A DNA stretch of 64,000 nucleotides from Branchipolynoe longqiensis (GCA_030323885.1 CM059193.1:56386749-56450748); one strand, 5' to 3'; positions 33,183 through 44,117 are shown, counted from the first letter of the stretch. Program-made: numbers and translations. The notes: generated by a model from the sequence alone, not told the origin.

Positions 33183-34122
33183 TGTAATATCTTGGGAACT
33201 CGGCCATCAGCGCCCCAGATACCACTACTCTCCCCAGGTGTGTTCTGACAACTGTCTGTCAGTCCCCACCTGATGCCCCTCTCAACAAACTCATAAGGAA
33301 GAAAAGGGAAGACAAGTCACGCAAGATTGACAGTGAAGAAGTTGTGCTTTATTGGCATCAACTCCTGTTCACCTACTAGTGACCTATCACCCTCACTCCT
33401 TACCAACTGTCCACACAGATCCTCATGTCTCTTGTTAGTGTGTATAAGAATCAGTGCCTACAGCCCATTGAACTGGAGTCCCATGGTTGTTGCACACAGC
33501 TCAGTGCCTTTTGAATAGCTGCTGCTAGTTTGTGTATAGAAAATGGAGCCTCAGACAGAGTGTCTGGGTTCCTGGACAAGAGAAGAGTGTTTCCTGCTAG
33601 ATTGCCTAGCTCAGAGTCTCTCTCAAGAGTGTGTCTCAAGAGGTGCCTAGAGTGGGGTCTGTGTGCCAGGTAAAAGGAATGCAGGTGACTGGGCCTCCCA
33701 CAGCCAGCCAATCAGACACCCTCTACAGCCCGGGGGGGAGGGCGACACCCTAATAGGGGGCAGCCGTCACTCAACCCCAGCTGCAGGTGGTGTCCATAAT
33801 GTATGCAGGATGGCTGGGTGTGCTTGCCCATCAGCCCCATGGTAACAGGTAGTTGCAGACAGTTACATATATTAAAAATGTCCTTCCCCTCCACTTGCAT
33901 TCTTTCTGGTGCATGGAGGGAACATTTCACTAAACACTAACTGTCTCTTACATATGAACATCACGTCATTATCTTGGGCACTATGTGTTACCATATTTTC
34001 CACATATTCTCTTATGTCACGCAGCGAGTGGGTGCACCCATTGCTTCTCTGTTACATAACCTTGGTCCCCACTCCTTCGCCTGTGAATAGCAATGCTCTC
34101 TGCCAATATATAAATCCGAACT
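33183..34122 (-). repeat. 0.9-kb LTR-like repeat, copy A
   Basis: Aligns over its whole length, in inverted orientation, with 58983-59878. On the minus strand it contains an AATAAA signal (33348-33353) about 170 bp before its end and no transposon protein. Length and a 3'-placed polyadenylation signal suggest a solo LTR, but TG...CA ends and a target duplication could not be shown. A 63-codon antisense frame (33327-33518) is also open in the partner, with about five differences. Confidence 0.6.
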
Positions 34123-34240
34123 GAAAATCCGTATATTTTTACATGGTGTCCAAGATGGAGACCGCATTACCGAAAATACTAAAACATGCATATGTTCGCA
34201 AGTCTAAGTCGGATTTTCTACTGTAATACATCGTTTTCAA

Positions 34241-34567
34241 ACCAGATGCAGTGGCCGAATCGGTAGAGCGCTTGTTTCCCGTGTGGAAGGTCGGGAGTTC
34301 GAATTCCAGCCAAGTCAAACCAATGACTTATAAAATTGATAATTGTCACTACCTAGCCTTGTGCTTGGTGTTAATAGGATAGGGCAAGGACTGGTTAGCA
34401 CAGTGTCAGGATAATATGACTGTGTGGGATATTGACTCATGGTCCTGGCAGCCTGATTTCCCAGTGGGGCAGCACTATAAAGTCACCATGAGTGCGCACC
34501 GTCACAAGTCGGTGCCCTTGCAGATATAACCTTAGATGTTGCTAAGATGTAAAACACCAACAAACAC
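34241..34567 (+). mobile_element. SINE type A, full length
   Basis: Head GATGCAGTGGCCGAATCGG with B box AGTTCGAATTCC, full body and tail ending ATGTAAAACACCAACAAAC. Confidence 0.8.
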
Positions 34568-34790
34568 ATCTTTTTCAATGTTATATTTTACGCTGTCAAG
34601 CATCGACGTAAAGTGAAAATGGGAGCGTTGGCTTGCGCCAAAGGTATAAACGGGCCTTTACTCTTTCAGGTTACCATCTGAGACTACATCAATTCAAGCC
34701 TGGTTCTCTATGGAGTGAGTTCTGAAACTACATTGACGTCACAGCTTGCAGCTCATATATGTTATGCATAACTCATTATGTAAGTATTAT

Positions 34791-35318
34791 TTAAAGATGC
34801 ATAGTCCGATGAAAACATACAGTTTTCAAAACCAAAGCAATTATATAGACTTGATTGTACATATCTAGATATAATAGATACTGATACTGGTGAACATATT
34901 AAGGATTTGTTGCTACATAGAAGGGAGTACCAAGTCAATTTAATAGAACCTGTTATACTGCCGAAGCCTATGGTGGCAGAGTTTTGGCGTGCTTGCCAAA
35001 ATTAATCTTGCATGCTTACACTTAAAATATCTCAAAAGTTAGCCATTTAAAATAAAAGTTGTGCATTTCATAAAAGCTGCTTGCAAAGTGTTGAAGTGCT
35101 GCTGGCTTTTGCAAGTTACTAGCGGCATTCTCTTGGGGAGCAAATATAGGTCTCACACTGGCAAGAACACGTCAAGACAGGCGCAAACTATTTATCTCTG
35201 CAAAATAAAAGTTACATATCTAGATATATCTAAAGTAAGGTAGATCATAGCGATCAACCTAATATATTTATCTCAGAAAATGACAGAAATTCAAAACCAT
35301 CGGACTATGCAACTTTAA
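34791..35318. mobile_element. TTAA-flanked MITE interrupted by a 141-bp insert
   Basis: TTAA at 34791-34794 and 35315-35318 bound the two halves. Without the insert (35061-35201) and its duplicated target the length is the family norm. Confidence 0.8.
35061..35201. other. 141-bp retroposed coding-like segment
   Basis: Flanked by direct repeats AAAATAAAAGTT (35049-35060 and 35202-35213), so it is a true insertion. Reverse-complemented 39830-39960 matches it closely (shared GTGTTGAAGTGCTGCTGGC and TTTGCAAGTTAC). In the other copy this part is an open frame on the minus strand, with VEVLLAFASYQWDSIVEQIE. This copy is frameshifted. No poly-A and no recognised domain. It may be a piece of a LINE or of a host mRNA. 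Confidence 0.6.
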
Positions 35319-35474
35319 TATGGAGCCTAATTCCACTTGTTTTCGCTTCCCACCAAGGGACTCATAAACTGCATGCCCAAAGAACATTCCTGTGTCTGAT
35401 CCACAAAGTGATATTTAATTGTCTCTCTATATAATATAATAACTTCTCGGTACCGTGGGAGACTTGCTGTCCCT

Positions 35475-35803
35475 GTGAGGGAGCGGGATGTAGAGTGTCC
35501 ACCTGTGAAGGTGTTGGTCATCCGATCGATCCTGCTCAGTGGACCCATTTGCAGTTTGGGATATTTTCTGTTCCAACCAGTGGTCCACAACTGGTTCATC
35601 AAAGGCTGTGGTATGTGGTGTCCTGTCAGTGGGAAAGGGCATATAAAAGACCCCTTGCTGCTTATTGGAAAGAGTCGCCTATGTGGCGGCAGCAGGTTTC
35701 CTCCAAAGAAATATGTCAGAATGACCATATTTTTTACATCCAATAGCCGATGATAAAAATCAATGTGCTCTGGAGGCATCGTTAAATAAAACAAACTTTC
35801 CTT
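35475..35803 (+). mobile_element. Molluscan-type tRNA-derived SINE, type E
   Basis: The head carries a B-box-like GGTCATCCGATCGATCC. The body has GGGATATTTTCTGTTCC, CTGGTTCATCAAAGGCTGTG, GGGCATATAAAAGACCCC and CAATAGCCGATGATAAAAA. The end is CATCGTTAAATAAAACAAAC. From memory this body, with its TTTTATATGCAC and CGTTAAATAAAACAAA words, is widespread in molluscs. The other copy is at 52808-53152, and a short fragment is at 35868-35910. Confidence 0.75.
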
Positions 35804-35910
35804 TTGCTGTCCCTGTGCTTTCATAATAGGGGTTGTTGTCATATTATATTGCCGCTACTAATAATACCTTACTTTGTTTGTTTAACGACCCCCCATCGGG
35901 CTATTGGGGC

Positions 35911-36240
35911 ATAATAACTTACTGTCAACTACTTGTAATATTATTTAGGGGGTAAGCATTTTGATTCCTTTAAATGGGTATTTTTTTTCCAGCACTGGGA
36001 CACTGGTCTTCCAGCCGTTGAATACATCAGTAAAGATTTACAGATACATTGTTTATGTATTTGTATGTCAGATGGATGCCATCTATTCTTAGGATATTAT
36101 AATATACAGGCTGGTTGGTAAGGGAAGTATGGAGGTAAGTACCTGAAAGGAGCCAATAGAGGGCAACAAGCTTTGTTCTGCTTGGCCCTAGAGGAGCTAA
36201 GGATGAACACTAGGTGGCATGAGAATAAAATTATATATAT
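35911..36240. other. No gene seen
   Basis: CAGCACTGGGACACTGGTCT (35991-36010) is one of the short dispersed motif copies. Otherwise nothing supported. Confidence 0.4.
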
Positions 36241-36477
36241 GAGGAGTTCAGGCGCAAAACTTTGTAAGCGACAATCCAAAAATTGAGGTAACCATTGGAG
36301 TCAAACCTTCAACACATTCATTTTTATATATTCTTATATTTTTGTTCATTGCTTTATAACCATTTCTTAACAAGAAAAGTGGAATTAGTGAGAATTAAAA
36401 TTAACATCACATAAAAATCTTTTATTTAAATGACAGTTTTGGATTGGCGTTTACATGGTTTTCCGCCTGAACTCTTC
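36241..36477. mobile_element. MITE with GAGTTCAGGCG termini, copy 1
   Basis: Inverted ends GAGGAGTTCAGGCGCAAAA and CCGCCTGAACTCTTC, 237 bp, in a TA-rich flank. The interior matches 37358-37599 in reverse orientation (for example TTTTTGTTCATTGCTTTATA and its complement). Confidence 0.75.
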
Positions 36478-36483
36478 GTATAT

Positions 36484-36738
36484 GAGCCTGTCTCAAAAGG
36501 TGATAACTCTTCTTTTGTTTGTCCATTGTAAAAATTGACACAAAACAGCGCAGAAACGGCTACACTGAAAACACAAGGACATTTGCGCCAAATCAATATG
36601 TATTCTATTGGGATTATGAAACACCATGTAAAAAACAAATCAGTTTATCCTGAGCAAATGCATAAGCAGATAGTATGTTGATCGTTACAATGGACAAAGT
36701 TTTGTCCCATATTGCTTAGCACCTTTTGAGACAGTCTC
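36484..36738. mobile_element. MITE with GTCTCAAAAGGTG termini
   Basis: Inverted ends GAGCCTGTCTCAAAAGGTG and GCACCTTTTGAGACAGTCTC, about 255 bp, directly next to the previous MITE. Only copy in this window. Superfamily undetermined. Confidence 0.7.
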
Positions 36739-37357
36739 ATATAATACATAACCGTATTGTCACATGACTGCTGGAAGACCAGTGTCGCAGCGCTAACAAA
36801 ATTCTTTATTCAATGATTAATTAAAGCTATATTTAAAACAAGCAAAAAAATGAAGAAAAAACACCGTATGAAGTTACGGGTCAGATACAAACTATGTAAA
36901 GACGCCATGGCAGTGTTCTGAAAGTGCAATTTCTGCCTTCAAACCCAATTCATCTCTGCCCCATCTCTCAATGCATGTGGGCAATTTCCCTAGAGTTCAT
37001 GAACATTCAATATATGTAAGATATAATGTATTATATATATAAATGGGCAGAGCGGGTTACACCCTTTTGGATGTATGTATTTATTATTATTTATTATCAA
37101 TACACAATGTATTGCTGCATGCTATGTGCCTTTGCTGCGGGCCAGCTATGCATACCCACTGGTGGCGCCACCACGCGGCTGCACATATGGCGCTACCTAC
37201 ACCAAGTTGCCATTCACACCTGAATTTTACCTTTACGTATTTATTGCTAGGGCTATATTGCTCGGCCAATGAGAGCCTGGTCTAATAAATAGGTTTTCCG
37301 AACCACTATTTGCTGTGAGTAGTTGATTATTGCATAGCCGGATTTATGCAGTATATA
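36739..37357. other. No gene seen
   Basis: GCTGGAAGACCAGTGTCGCA (36770-36789) is a short dispersed motif copy. TGGTGGCGCCACCACGCG lies at 37160-37177. No coding feature supported. Confidence 0.4.
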
Positions 37358-37599
37358 TAAAGAGTTCAGGCGCAAACTCACATAAACGCCAATCCCAAAA
37401 TGTCATTTAAATAAAAGAGTTTTATGTGAAGCTAATTTTAATTCTCACTAATTCCACTTTTCTTGTGAATAAATTATTAAAAAGCAATGAACAAAAATAT
37501 AAGAATATAAAAAAATGAACCTTTTGAAGGTTTGATTCCATTGGTTAACTCAATTTTTGGACTGGCGCTTACAGGTTTTCTTTTGCACCTGAACTCCTC
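37358..37599. mobile_element. MITE with GAGTTCAGGCG termini, copy 2 (inverted)
   Basis: Left AGAGTTCAGGCGCAAAC and right TTGCACCTGAACTCCTC. Reverse orientation relative to 36241-36477. Confidence 0.75.
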
Positions 37600-37988
37600 A
37601 TATACAGTTTATGAACATTCAATATATACAATAGCTAAGCCATGGGAAATAATACCATTTCTACAAACCAAATCATGGTTTTATATAGGCTATCAAACAG
37701 TCAAAATCATTAGACCTTGTGAGTAACAATTCAGTGACCATAGCAACAGTCGACTCAGTGTTTGTAAATAGACACCACATGGCCAGAAACCACATCGTCT
37801 CACTCACTCAGTGCGCTGATTGGTGGGCACAGGGGAGGGCTATAAACATCAACACTGGCGGCAGCGTCATGTGACCTGCTAAAGTAGGACACTTCCCCCA
37901 AATAAGGGCGCGGGAGGACCAGCGTCTTAATTGGCAACTGACCGGTTCGTTCTGCTGCTGAAAGGCTGACCTTTAAAGAAACTACTGC
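37600..37988. other. No gene; weak promoter-like cluster
   Basis: GATTGGTGGGCACAGG (an inverted CCAAT box) followed by CTATAAACATC (37838-37848) resembles a core promoter, but no transcript unit can be proposed. Confidence 0.3.
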
Positions 37989-38342
37989 TTAAAGTTGCAT
38001 AGTCTGATGCTTTTCAGTTTTTACTATTTTCTGAGATAAATATATTTTACTAATCGTTATAATCTACTTTACTTTAGTTTGAAGTAACTTTAATTTTAAA
38101 TGGCTAAGTTTGGAGATATTTGACATCAAAACATGCCAAAATAAATTTGGCAAGCACGCCAAAACTCTGACACCATAGACTTCAGTAGTAACGGTTTCCA
38201 TTAATTGACTTATTATGCCCTTCTATGCGGCACCAAATGCTTAATAAGCGCACCAGTGTCTAAGTTGAATATGTAGAATAAAATCTAGATAAGTGTTTTG
38301 GTTTTGAAAATTTGATGTTTTCATTGGACTATGCAACTTTAA
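37989..38342. mobile_element. TTAA-flanked MITE, full length
   Basis: 354 bp, TTAA at 37989-37992 and 38339-38342, ends AAAGTTGCATAGTCTGATG and CATTGGACTATGCAACTTT. Confidence 0.8.
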
Positions 38343-38778
38343 TATGGCTGCCATATTGTAACGCGTAAGGCTATGGCTAACTCAGCATATATATAATTAG
38401 CGATTTCAATATATATTCATACAGAAACATAACCAGCTCTAGGGTTCTGGTGCCCTAGGTAACCTGAACTTCAGCGCCTTACGCATATAATTAAAAGAAT
38501 TTTAGCACCGACGTCGAATGGCGCCCCCAAGCATGTGGCAATCCGAGTGACTGCCTGACTTGCCGGTACCTTCAGTTGGCCTTGTACCGAAATAATACGG
38601 TGAGTTAATAAATGACACAGACATACATTGCATCAATGTTCATCATATAGAGTACATATATTACTGCCTCCTTTCTGCACCTTAGTTCTTCATTTAAGAG
38701 TTATCGCTTACTTGTTGCTTTACAATATAATTATACATTTATACGGCAATATTATTCAAGTTTTACTTCTAACATATT
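38343..38778. other. No gene seen
   Basis: No feature supported. Confidence 0.4.
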
Positions 38779-38791
38779 ACTGCTCTTAGAT

Positions 38792-38934
38792 TGGTTAGTT
38801 GGTTATTGAAGTTTTACGTCCTTGCAACATCTAAGGTAAATTCAGGACGGGTACTTACTTGTGTGACAGAGCGCACTCATGGCGATTTTATAGTACTGCC
38901 CCACTGGGAAATCAGGCCGCCGGCACCATGACCC
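38792..38934 (-). mobile_element. SINE type A, 5'-truncated, with 13-bp target duplication
   Basis: Tail only. ACTGCTCTTAGAT lies on both sides (38779-38791 and 38935-38947). The target itself (TTAGATGTTGCTTGGACGTA onward) is the 3' end of an older type-A SINE, so this is SINE-in-SINE nesting. Confidence 0.85.
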
Positions 38935-39295
38935 ACTGCTCTTAGATGTTGCTTGGACGTAAATCAACAACAAACAACAATCTAATATATTACAATTTAC
39001 ATAAACGTTACTTTCTATACTTGTTCATGGACATATGAAAACTACTATATGAGGCCATCAGAAATAAATTAGACTTACGAAGGATGGTAGTATTTTTTCA
39101 GGTTAAAACTGAACACTTAATGACTTCCATGCCTTATATACGTCAGTCATATAGCTGGTTGCTTGGAGACGTGATACAATCTCTTTCTTTTCGTTGGTAA
39201 AATAATTGATTCATCAGAACATTGTAGACAGGTGGTTCTGCATGTAGCTAGGTAGGGCATATTAGTAGATTAAAACGGAGGTTTAGTGTGTTGGT

Positions 39296-39540
39296 TGGTT
39301 CTTGCCCCAGTGAGAGACCAGGCCAGCAGCACCATGACCTGATATCCCACTCAGTCGCATTATCCTGACACTGAACTAACCAGTCCTTGCCCTATCCTAA
39401 TTCCTATTAATGCCGAGCACCAGGCTAGGAAGTGACAAGTATCAATTTTATACGTCATTGGTTTGACTCGACCGGGAACTGAACTTCTGATCTCCCGCAT
39501 GCGAGGCCCTCCCTCTACCGATTCGGCCACCGCGCCCTGT
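39296..39540 (-). mobile_element. SINE type A, tail partly missing
   Basis: From CCCCAGTGAGAGACCAGG through the reversed head (TCTACCGATTCGGCCACCGC). Flanked by similar words AGATTAAAACGGAGG and AGATTAAGATGGAGG, which may be a decayed duplication. Confidence 0.75.
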
Positions 39541-39552
39541 AGATTAAGATGG

Positions 39553-39650
39553 AGGATTAGTGGGTTGGTGGGTTGGTGGGTTGGTGGGTTGATGGGTTGA
39601 TGGGTTGATGGGTTGGTGGGTTGGTGGGTTGGTGGGTTAGTGGTTTACCT
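39553..39650. repeat. GGTTGGTG/GGTTGATG octamer repeat
   Basis: Tandem 8-bp units (GGTTGGTG, GGTTGATG, GGTTAGTG). A related array lies at 40058-40222. Not telomeric TTAGGG. Confidence 0.9.
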
Positions 39651-39719
39651 CAGGGAGTTTGACGCCCCTGCCCTGCAGAGTTGTAAACCACTTCCTTGTG
39701 GTACAGGTTCTTGACAGAA

Positions 39720-39964
39720 CCGAAGGCTAAGGGAGCAAACCCTAAACAGAAAACCATGTCACTGTGGCAGCATTAAGGGCGGTTGATGTATAAAACTCCC
39801 AACATTTCACGTCCAGCCACTGCAAGGACAAATAGTTCTGCACCTGTCTGGACATGTTCATGCCAGTGTGAAACCTCTATTTGCTCCACGATAGAGTCCC
39901 ACTGGTAACTTGCAAAAGCCAGCAGCACTTCAACACTTTTGCTGGCAGCTTTCATGAAATGTAA
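39720..39964 (-). other. Coding-like segment joined to a LINE tail
   Basis: On the minus strand 60 codons are open (39773-39955), with VEVLLAFASYQWDSIVEQIE and VQTGAELFVLAVAGREM. Part of it recurs at 35061-35201. It joins directly, in inverted orientation, a short LINE 3' end at 39965. An inverted 5' segment on a LINE tail can arise by twin priming. I do not recognise the protein. Confidence 0.45.
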
Positions 39965-40058
39965 GACCGACTCATGGAAAGAGCTAAATGGAGAGCGGCA
40001 GTCAAGTAATGAAAGCAGTCTTGTCGCATCGCTACTGACAGCATGATGATGATGATGG
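39965..40058 (+). mobile_element. LINE 3' end with (ATG)n tail
   Basis: AAGACCGACTCATGGAAAG, AATGGAGAGCGGCAGTCAAG and CGACAGCATGATG-like sequence plus ATGATGATGATG match the end of 60589-60915 and, reversed, 63586-63745. Confidence 0.8.
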
Positions 40059-40222
40059 GTTAGTGGGTTGGTGGGTTAGTGGGGTTAGTGGGTTAGTGGG
40101 TAAGGGGGTTATTGAGTTGGTGGGGTTAGTGGGGTTAGTGGGTTAGTGGGTTAGTGGGTTAGTGTGTTGGTGGGTTGGTGGGTTAGTGTGGTTAGTGGGT
40201 TAGTGGGTTAGTGGGTTAGCTA
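40058..40222. repeat. GGGTTAGT octamer repeat
   Basis: Tandem GGGTTAGT/GGGTTGGT units with small indels, following the LINE tail. Confidence 0.9.
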
Positions 40223-40507
40223 TCAGGGGTAAGTTCAGTATTATGTGCTAAGGTGGTGGGTTGCTGTATACACTATGCTGTTATGAATGTGATGTATGCG
40301 AGGAGGGATGGAATGGAGCTAGCTCCTACAAGTCCCCGCAATCAATCTCGTGTGTTGTGCCTCCTAATATATAGAGGGTGGTTAGTAGCCTGTGGAGTAG
40401 AGGTGGCCAATTGGATGGGAGGGGGGAGAGGGCGAAAAGGGAGGAAATGCCAAGCCCATATGCATCCGTTTGCTTGTCACTTAGCGGCTTGCGAGAACAT
40501 TTATAAT

Positions 40508-40990
40508 ATATATAATTTACGAAGGCGGAGGCAGAGAGATAATAGTGGTAAATCTTTATTCAGGAGCTGAGAAAGGGTCATTACATTCAAATCTACAATG
40601 GTTAGTTCAGTTTACAATGTCGGTAAGTTCAATCAGTCAAATGTTGGGTGGGACTCGAACCCTCAACCCTACCCGTTGCCTGTTTTATCAGAGGTGTGGG
40701 TGCGTGGGGGAAGTTTGGGTAGGTGTTCTGTTGGTGGCGGCTGGATCGGGTGTGATGGTTTGAATCTGGAGGAGGTTGGTCACATGACCGTTTGGCAGGA
40801 AATTCAAAGTCAGTTCGCATGGGCAGCCCTGGAGGCGGCTGGTGGGTTAGCTTGGCTGTGATCCTCCAGGCGCCGTGCGGATCGGTGGCGGCCATGGTTA
40901 GTTCAGTAGTTAAAGGTAGGTGGTGCCACCAGTGTCTTTTTGTTTGCGTGATCTCCGCCCCGTAAATTACCCATGTTACGAATAACATGC
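40508..40990 (-). mobile_element. CATGTT-hairpin family member
   Basis: On the minus strand: hairpin CATGTTATTCGTAACATGGG with TAATTTACGG (40958-40986), then GGTGGCACCACC, CCGCCACCGATCC, CACGCACCCACACC, a B-box-like GAGGGTTCGAGTCCC (plus-strand 40650-40664) and CTGAATAAAGATTTACC near the 3' end. The most complete member. Confidence 0.6.
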
Positions 40991-41000
40991 AAATAACATG

Positions 41001-41165
41001 CACAATTTAGGAAGGAGGAGGCAGAGAGATTATAGTGGTTAACCTTTATTCAGGAGCAGAGAAAGGATCATTACATTCAAATCTACAATGGTTAGTTCAG
41101 TTCACAATGTCAGTAAGTTCAATCAGTCAAATAGTGGGTGGGACTCGAACCCTCAACCAACTTTG
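41001..41165 (-). mobile_element. CATGTT-hairpin family, 3' part repeated
   Basis: About 150 bp nearly identical to 40515-40670 (TTATTCAGGAGC, CATTACATTCAAATCTACAA, GGACTCGAACCCTCAACC). The 3' part therefore appears twice about 490 bp apart in the same orientation, as direct terminal repeats would. Confidence 0.6.
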
Positions 41166-41475
41166 GGAGGGGTCGAGTCCCGGCTATGTGATGTAAAACG
41201 AATTATGCGAGTATAAAGATACGTAAGGGAATTATTATCATTATTGTTATACTCTGTAAGATCCAACACTATACCGATGGCGCCACCTGCAGTCTCCTCA
41301 CCTCCACCGGATGTAGACCAGTAGTCAGTTGCACTCCCTCATTTGTACTGGAGCTATGTTTATGATTATATATAAGTAGCAGAGGTGTTATTTTTACGGT
41401 ATTTTGTGTTGGATGATAGATTTGGATGTTAGGCCCATTTGCTGCCGGACTTCCAGCGCCAGTGGCGCCACCAAT

Positions 41476-42235
41476 CCAGTGTATTCTCGAGTTCCACACC
41501 AGCCGTGCCATTTCTCTGCCGAATTTATAACTTTTGTATGTAGGTAAGGTGTATCTTGCCGCAGGTAAATCCAGTGTATTCTCGAGTTCCGCGCCATCCA
41601 TGCCATTTCTCTGCCAAATTTATAACTTTTGTATGTAGGTAAGGTGTATCTTGCCACAGGTAAATCCAGTGTATTCTCGAGTTCCGTGCCATCCATGCCA
41701 TTTCTCTGCCGAATTTATAACTTTTGTATGTAGGTAAGGTGTATCTTGCCGCAGGTAAATCCAGTGTATTCTCGAGTTCCGCGCCATCCATGCCATTTCT
41801 CTGCCAAATTTATAACTTTTGTATGTAGGTAAGGTGTATCTTGCCGCAGGTAAATCCAGTGTATTCTCGAGTTCCGTGCCATCCATGCCATTTCTCTGCC
41901 AAATTTATAACTTTTGTATGTAGGTAAGGTGTATCTTGCCACAGGTAAATCCATTGTATTCTCGAGTTCCGTGCCATCCATGCCATTTCTCTGCCGAATT
42001 TATAACTTTTGTATGTAGGTAAGGTGTATCTTGCCAGAGGTCAATCCAGTGTATTCTCGAGTTCCGAACCAATCGCTCCACTTCTCTGTCGAATTTATAA
42101 CTTTTGTATGTAGGTAAGGTGTATCTTGCAAGAGGTCAATCCAGTGTATTCCCGAGTTCCACACCATCCGCGCCACTTCTCTGCCAAATTCATAACTTTT
42201 GTATGTAGGTAAGGTGTATCTTGCAAGACAGAGTC
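41476..42235. repeat. Tandem array, 95-bp unit x 8
   Basis: Each unit has TGTATTCTCGAGTTCC, TGCCATTTCTCTGCC, TTATAACTTTTGTATGTAGG and TAAGGTGTATCTTGCC, with starts exactly 95 bp apart. The middle units are over 95% alike by eye and the outer ones more diverged. The overlapping 88-codon minus-strand frames follow from the unit length and are not taken as genes. Confidence 0.95.
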
Positions 42236-43011
42236 TTATAAAGATAACTCAGACTTATTCAATTTGCGTTGTTCTCATTTATTCGTAGCTAAGGCTTATA
42301 TAACTTAGTTAACTAAATCTGGGTTATACCTACAGTAAACCCAGACTGTACACTGCCACACCACTGTGTAGAAAACTAACTAACACACCAACTCCATATT
42401 TATAAATGCGCACACCGAATGTACAATCCTGACTAAATATTTACCACAAACTCTTAATTAGCTAAATGTAATAACAATATTGTATTACGTTAAAGTTGTT
42501 CTTGTAATTTAAATAATGTAAATGACTGAAGATAAGCATTGCCGGAAGACCAGTGCATCTCACTGTCCCAGCGCTGAGGAAAGATTGTATTCAGACGAAT
42601 CAATATGGTTACTTAAAAAAAGAAAAAAGATTTTGTTACGAGGTAAAATCCCAACAAACAAACAATCAAACAAACAATGACTGCGTCTGACGCTCTCATA
42701 CTGATTCCAATATTCCCAAAAGTAGAGTGACACAGTCAATCTCAAAAGTAATTCCCCGTAACTCTTTTTTTCCGGGCGTTCATCCATGGCAATCTTGCCC
42801 CCATCCATCCTTAGATTAAGAGACTCTTATCCCCGCCCCGGTCTATCCACACTGTGTCCTTGACCTATGGATGTCTCGATCACGTGACACAGACGCCAGG
42901 GTGTTTGCTCTATATTGGCGCCATAAGCCGCCATTTGCATTATCTTGCAGGCTGAGCTAGAGTCTGTTCACACAGGCATCTCTTGGTGCATGATGAGCTG
43001 GTTTGTTGATT
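42236..43011. other. No gene seen; short dispersed motif
   Basis: GCCGGAAGACCAGTGCATCT (42541-42560) and AGCGCTGAGGAAAGATTG belong to a short repeat also near 16455, 36770 and 52135. Nothing else supported. Confidence 0.4.
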
Positions 43012-43270
43012 GGTTGGTTGTTGGAGTTTTACGTCCTGGCAACATCTAAGGTCATATCAGGGCGGGTACTGACTTGTGACACTGCGCACTCATGGTGACT
43101 TTATAGTTCTGCCCCACTGGGAGACCAGGCCACCAGCACCATGACATGATATCCAACTCAGTCACATTATCCAGACACTGAGCTAACCAGTCCTTGCCCT
43201 ATCGTATTAATGCCGAGCGCCTGGCTAGGAAGCAACAAGTATCAATTGCGCTCTACCGATTCCCTTGTTC
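43012..43270 (-). mobile_element. SINE type A with deletion
   Basis: Reversed tail and body normal. The region between ATCAATT and GCGCTCTACCGATTC (the B-box half of the head) is deleted. Confidence 0.75.
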
Positions 43271-43330
43271 GATTAAATGCCTAATTGATGTTGTGAGACT
43301 TCGGTTTTGATGTTTCTGTTACATTTATTG

Positions 43331-43531
43331 ATTAAGCAGGGCAAATTTCAATCGCCGACGATTGGTCTTCCTCATTGCACTGCTCCTAGCCCTATGCTAT
43401 TAATGCCAAGCGCCAGGCTAGGTAGCGTCAAGTATAAAATTATACATCATCGGTTTTACTCGGCTAGGTTTCAAATCCCATGATCTGCCAAATGGATTTT
43501 GGGTGCTCAACTCATTTGGCCATCCCCTCTC
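43331..43531 (-). mobile_element. SINE type B
   Basis: Reversed B tail (CAAATTTCAATCGCCGACG, TTGGTCTTCCTCATTGCACT), body and head (TCATTTGGCCATCCCCTCT). Confidence 0.75.
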
Positions 43532-43546
43532 CAAGGCAATGACTAT

Positions 43547-44117
43547 AGCCGTGTTCACACAACTTTAGGCCGAACTAGATAAGGCGAACTAGATGAGGCG
43601 AACTAGTGTCGTGTCCACACATGGAGCGGTTTAAGGCAGAAATCGATATCTGCGCATGAGCAAGTCCATACTAACCAGCACCAGTTTCGGTTAGTCAACG
43701 TCACCACGAGAGAGTGTGGGTTTGACCTAGATATGTATGGACTGAATCGTATTGGTTTGGAACGGTCAAAACTTCTGCTGGGCAGTGAAAACCTTAAAAT
43801 AAATCATGAAACAAATATCTGTGCACGTCTAGCAGGTTCATAGAGCAAATTTACCGGAAAGTCAACAAACTCAGGTCTCGACTGTCATGTCCTTAATCCG
43901 CCTCATCTAAACCGCTACTGTCCACACAGGCAATATGGGCTGACTTAAGTTAGATCGCTTCATATAACCTACCTCGCGACGCGGTTTACTTGAAGCGAAT
44001 TAGTTGAGGCGAATCAGCCCTAATCCGCCTTAGGGTCGCATCCACATGGCGAATGTGAGCCGAACTAGACAAGGCGAATTAGTTGAGGCAACTTAACTCC
44101 CGTGTGTGAACACGGCT
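43547..44117. mobile_element. Harbinger-like MITE, copy 3 of 3
   Basis: 571 bp, termini AGCCGTGTTCACACAAC and GTGTGTGAACACGGCT. TAT lies at 43544-43546 and again at 44118-44120. A different duplicated triplet from the other two copies confirms a 3-bp target duplication. Confidence 0.85.

Noticed and set aside
33327..33518. 63-codon frame conserved in two repeat copies, considered as a gene
   Set aside because: Two repeat copies of similar age would share an open frame by descent. It is antisense to the probable LTR and has no domain.
39553..40222. GGGTTAGT arrays considered as interstitial telomere
   Set aside because: The unit is 8 bp (GGGTTAGT/GGTTGGTG), not TTAGGG, and it is degenerate.
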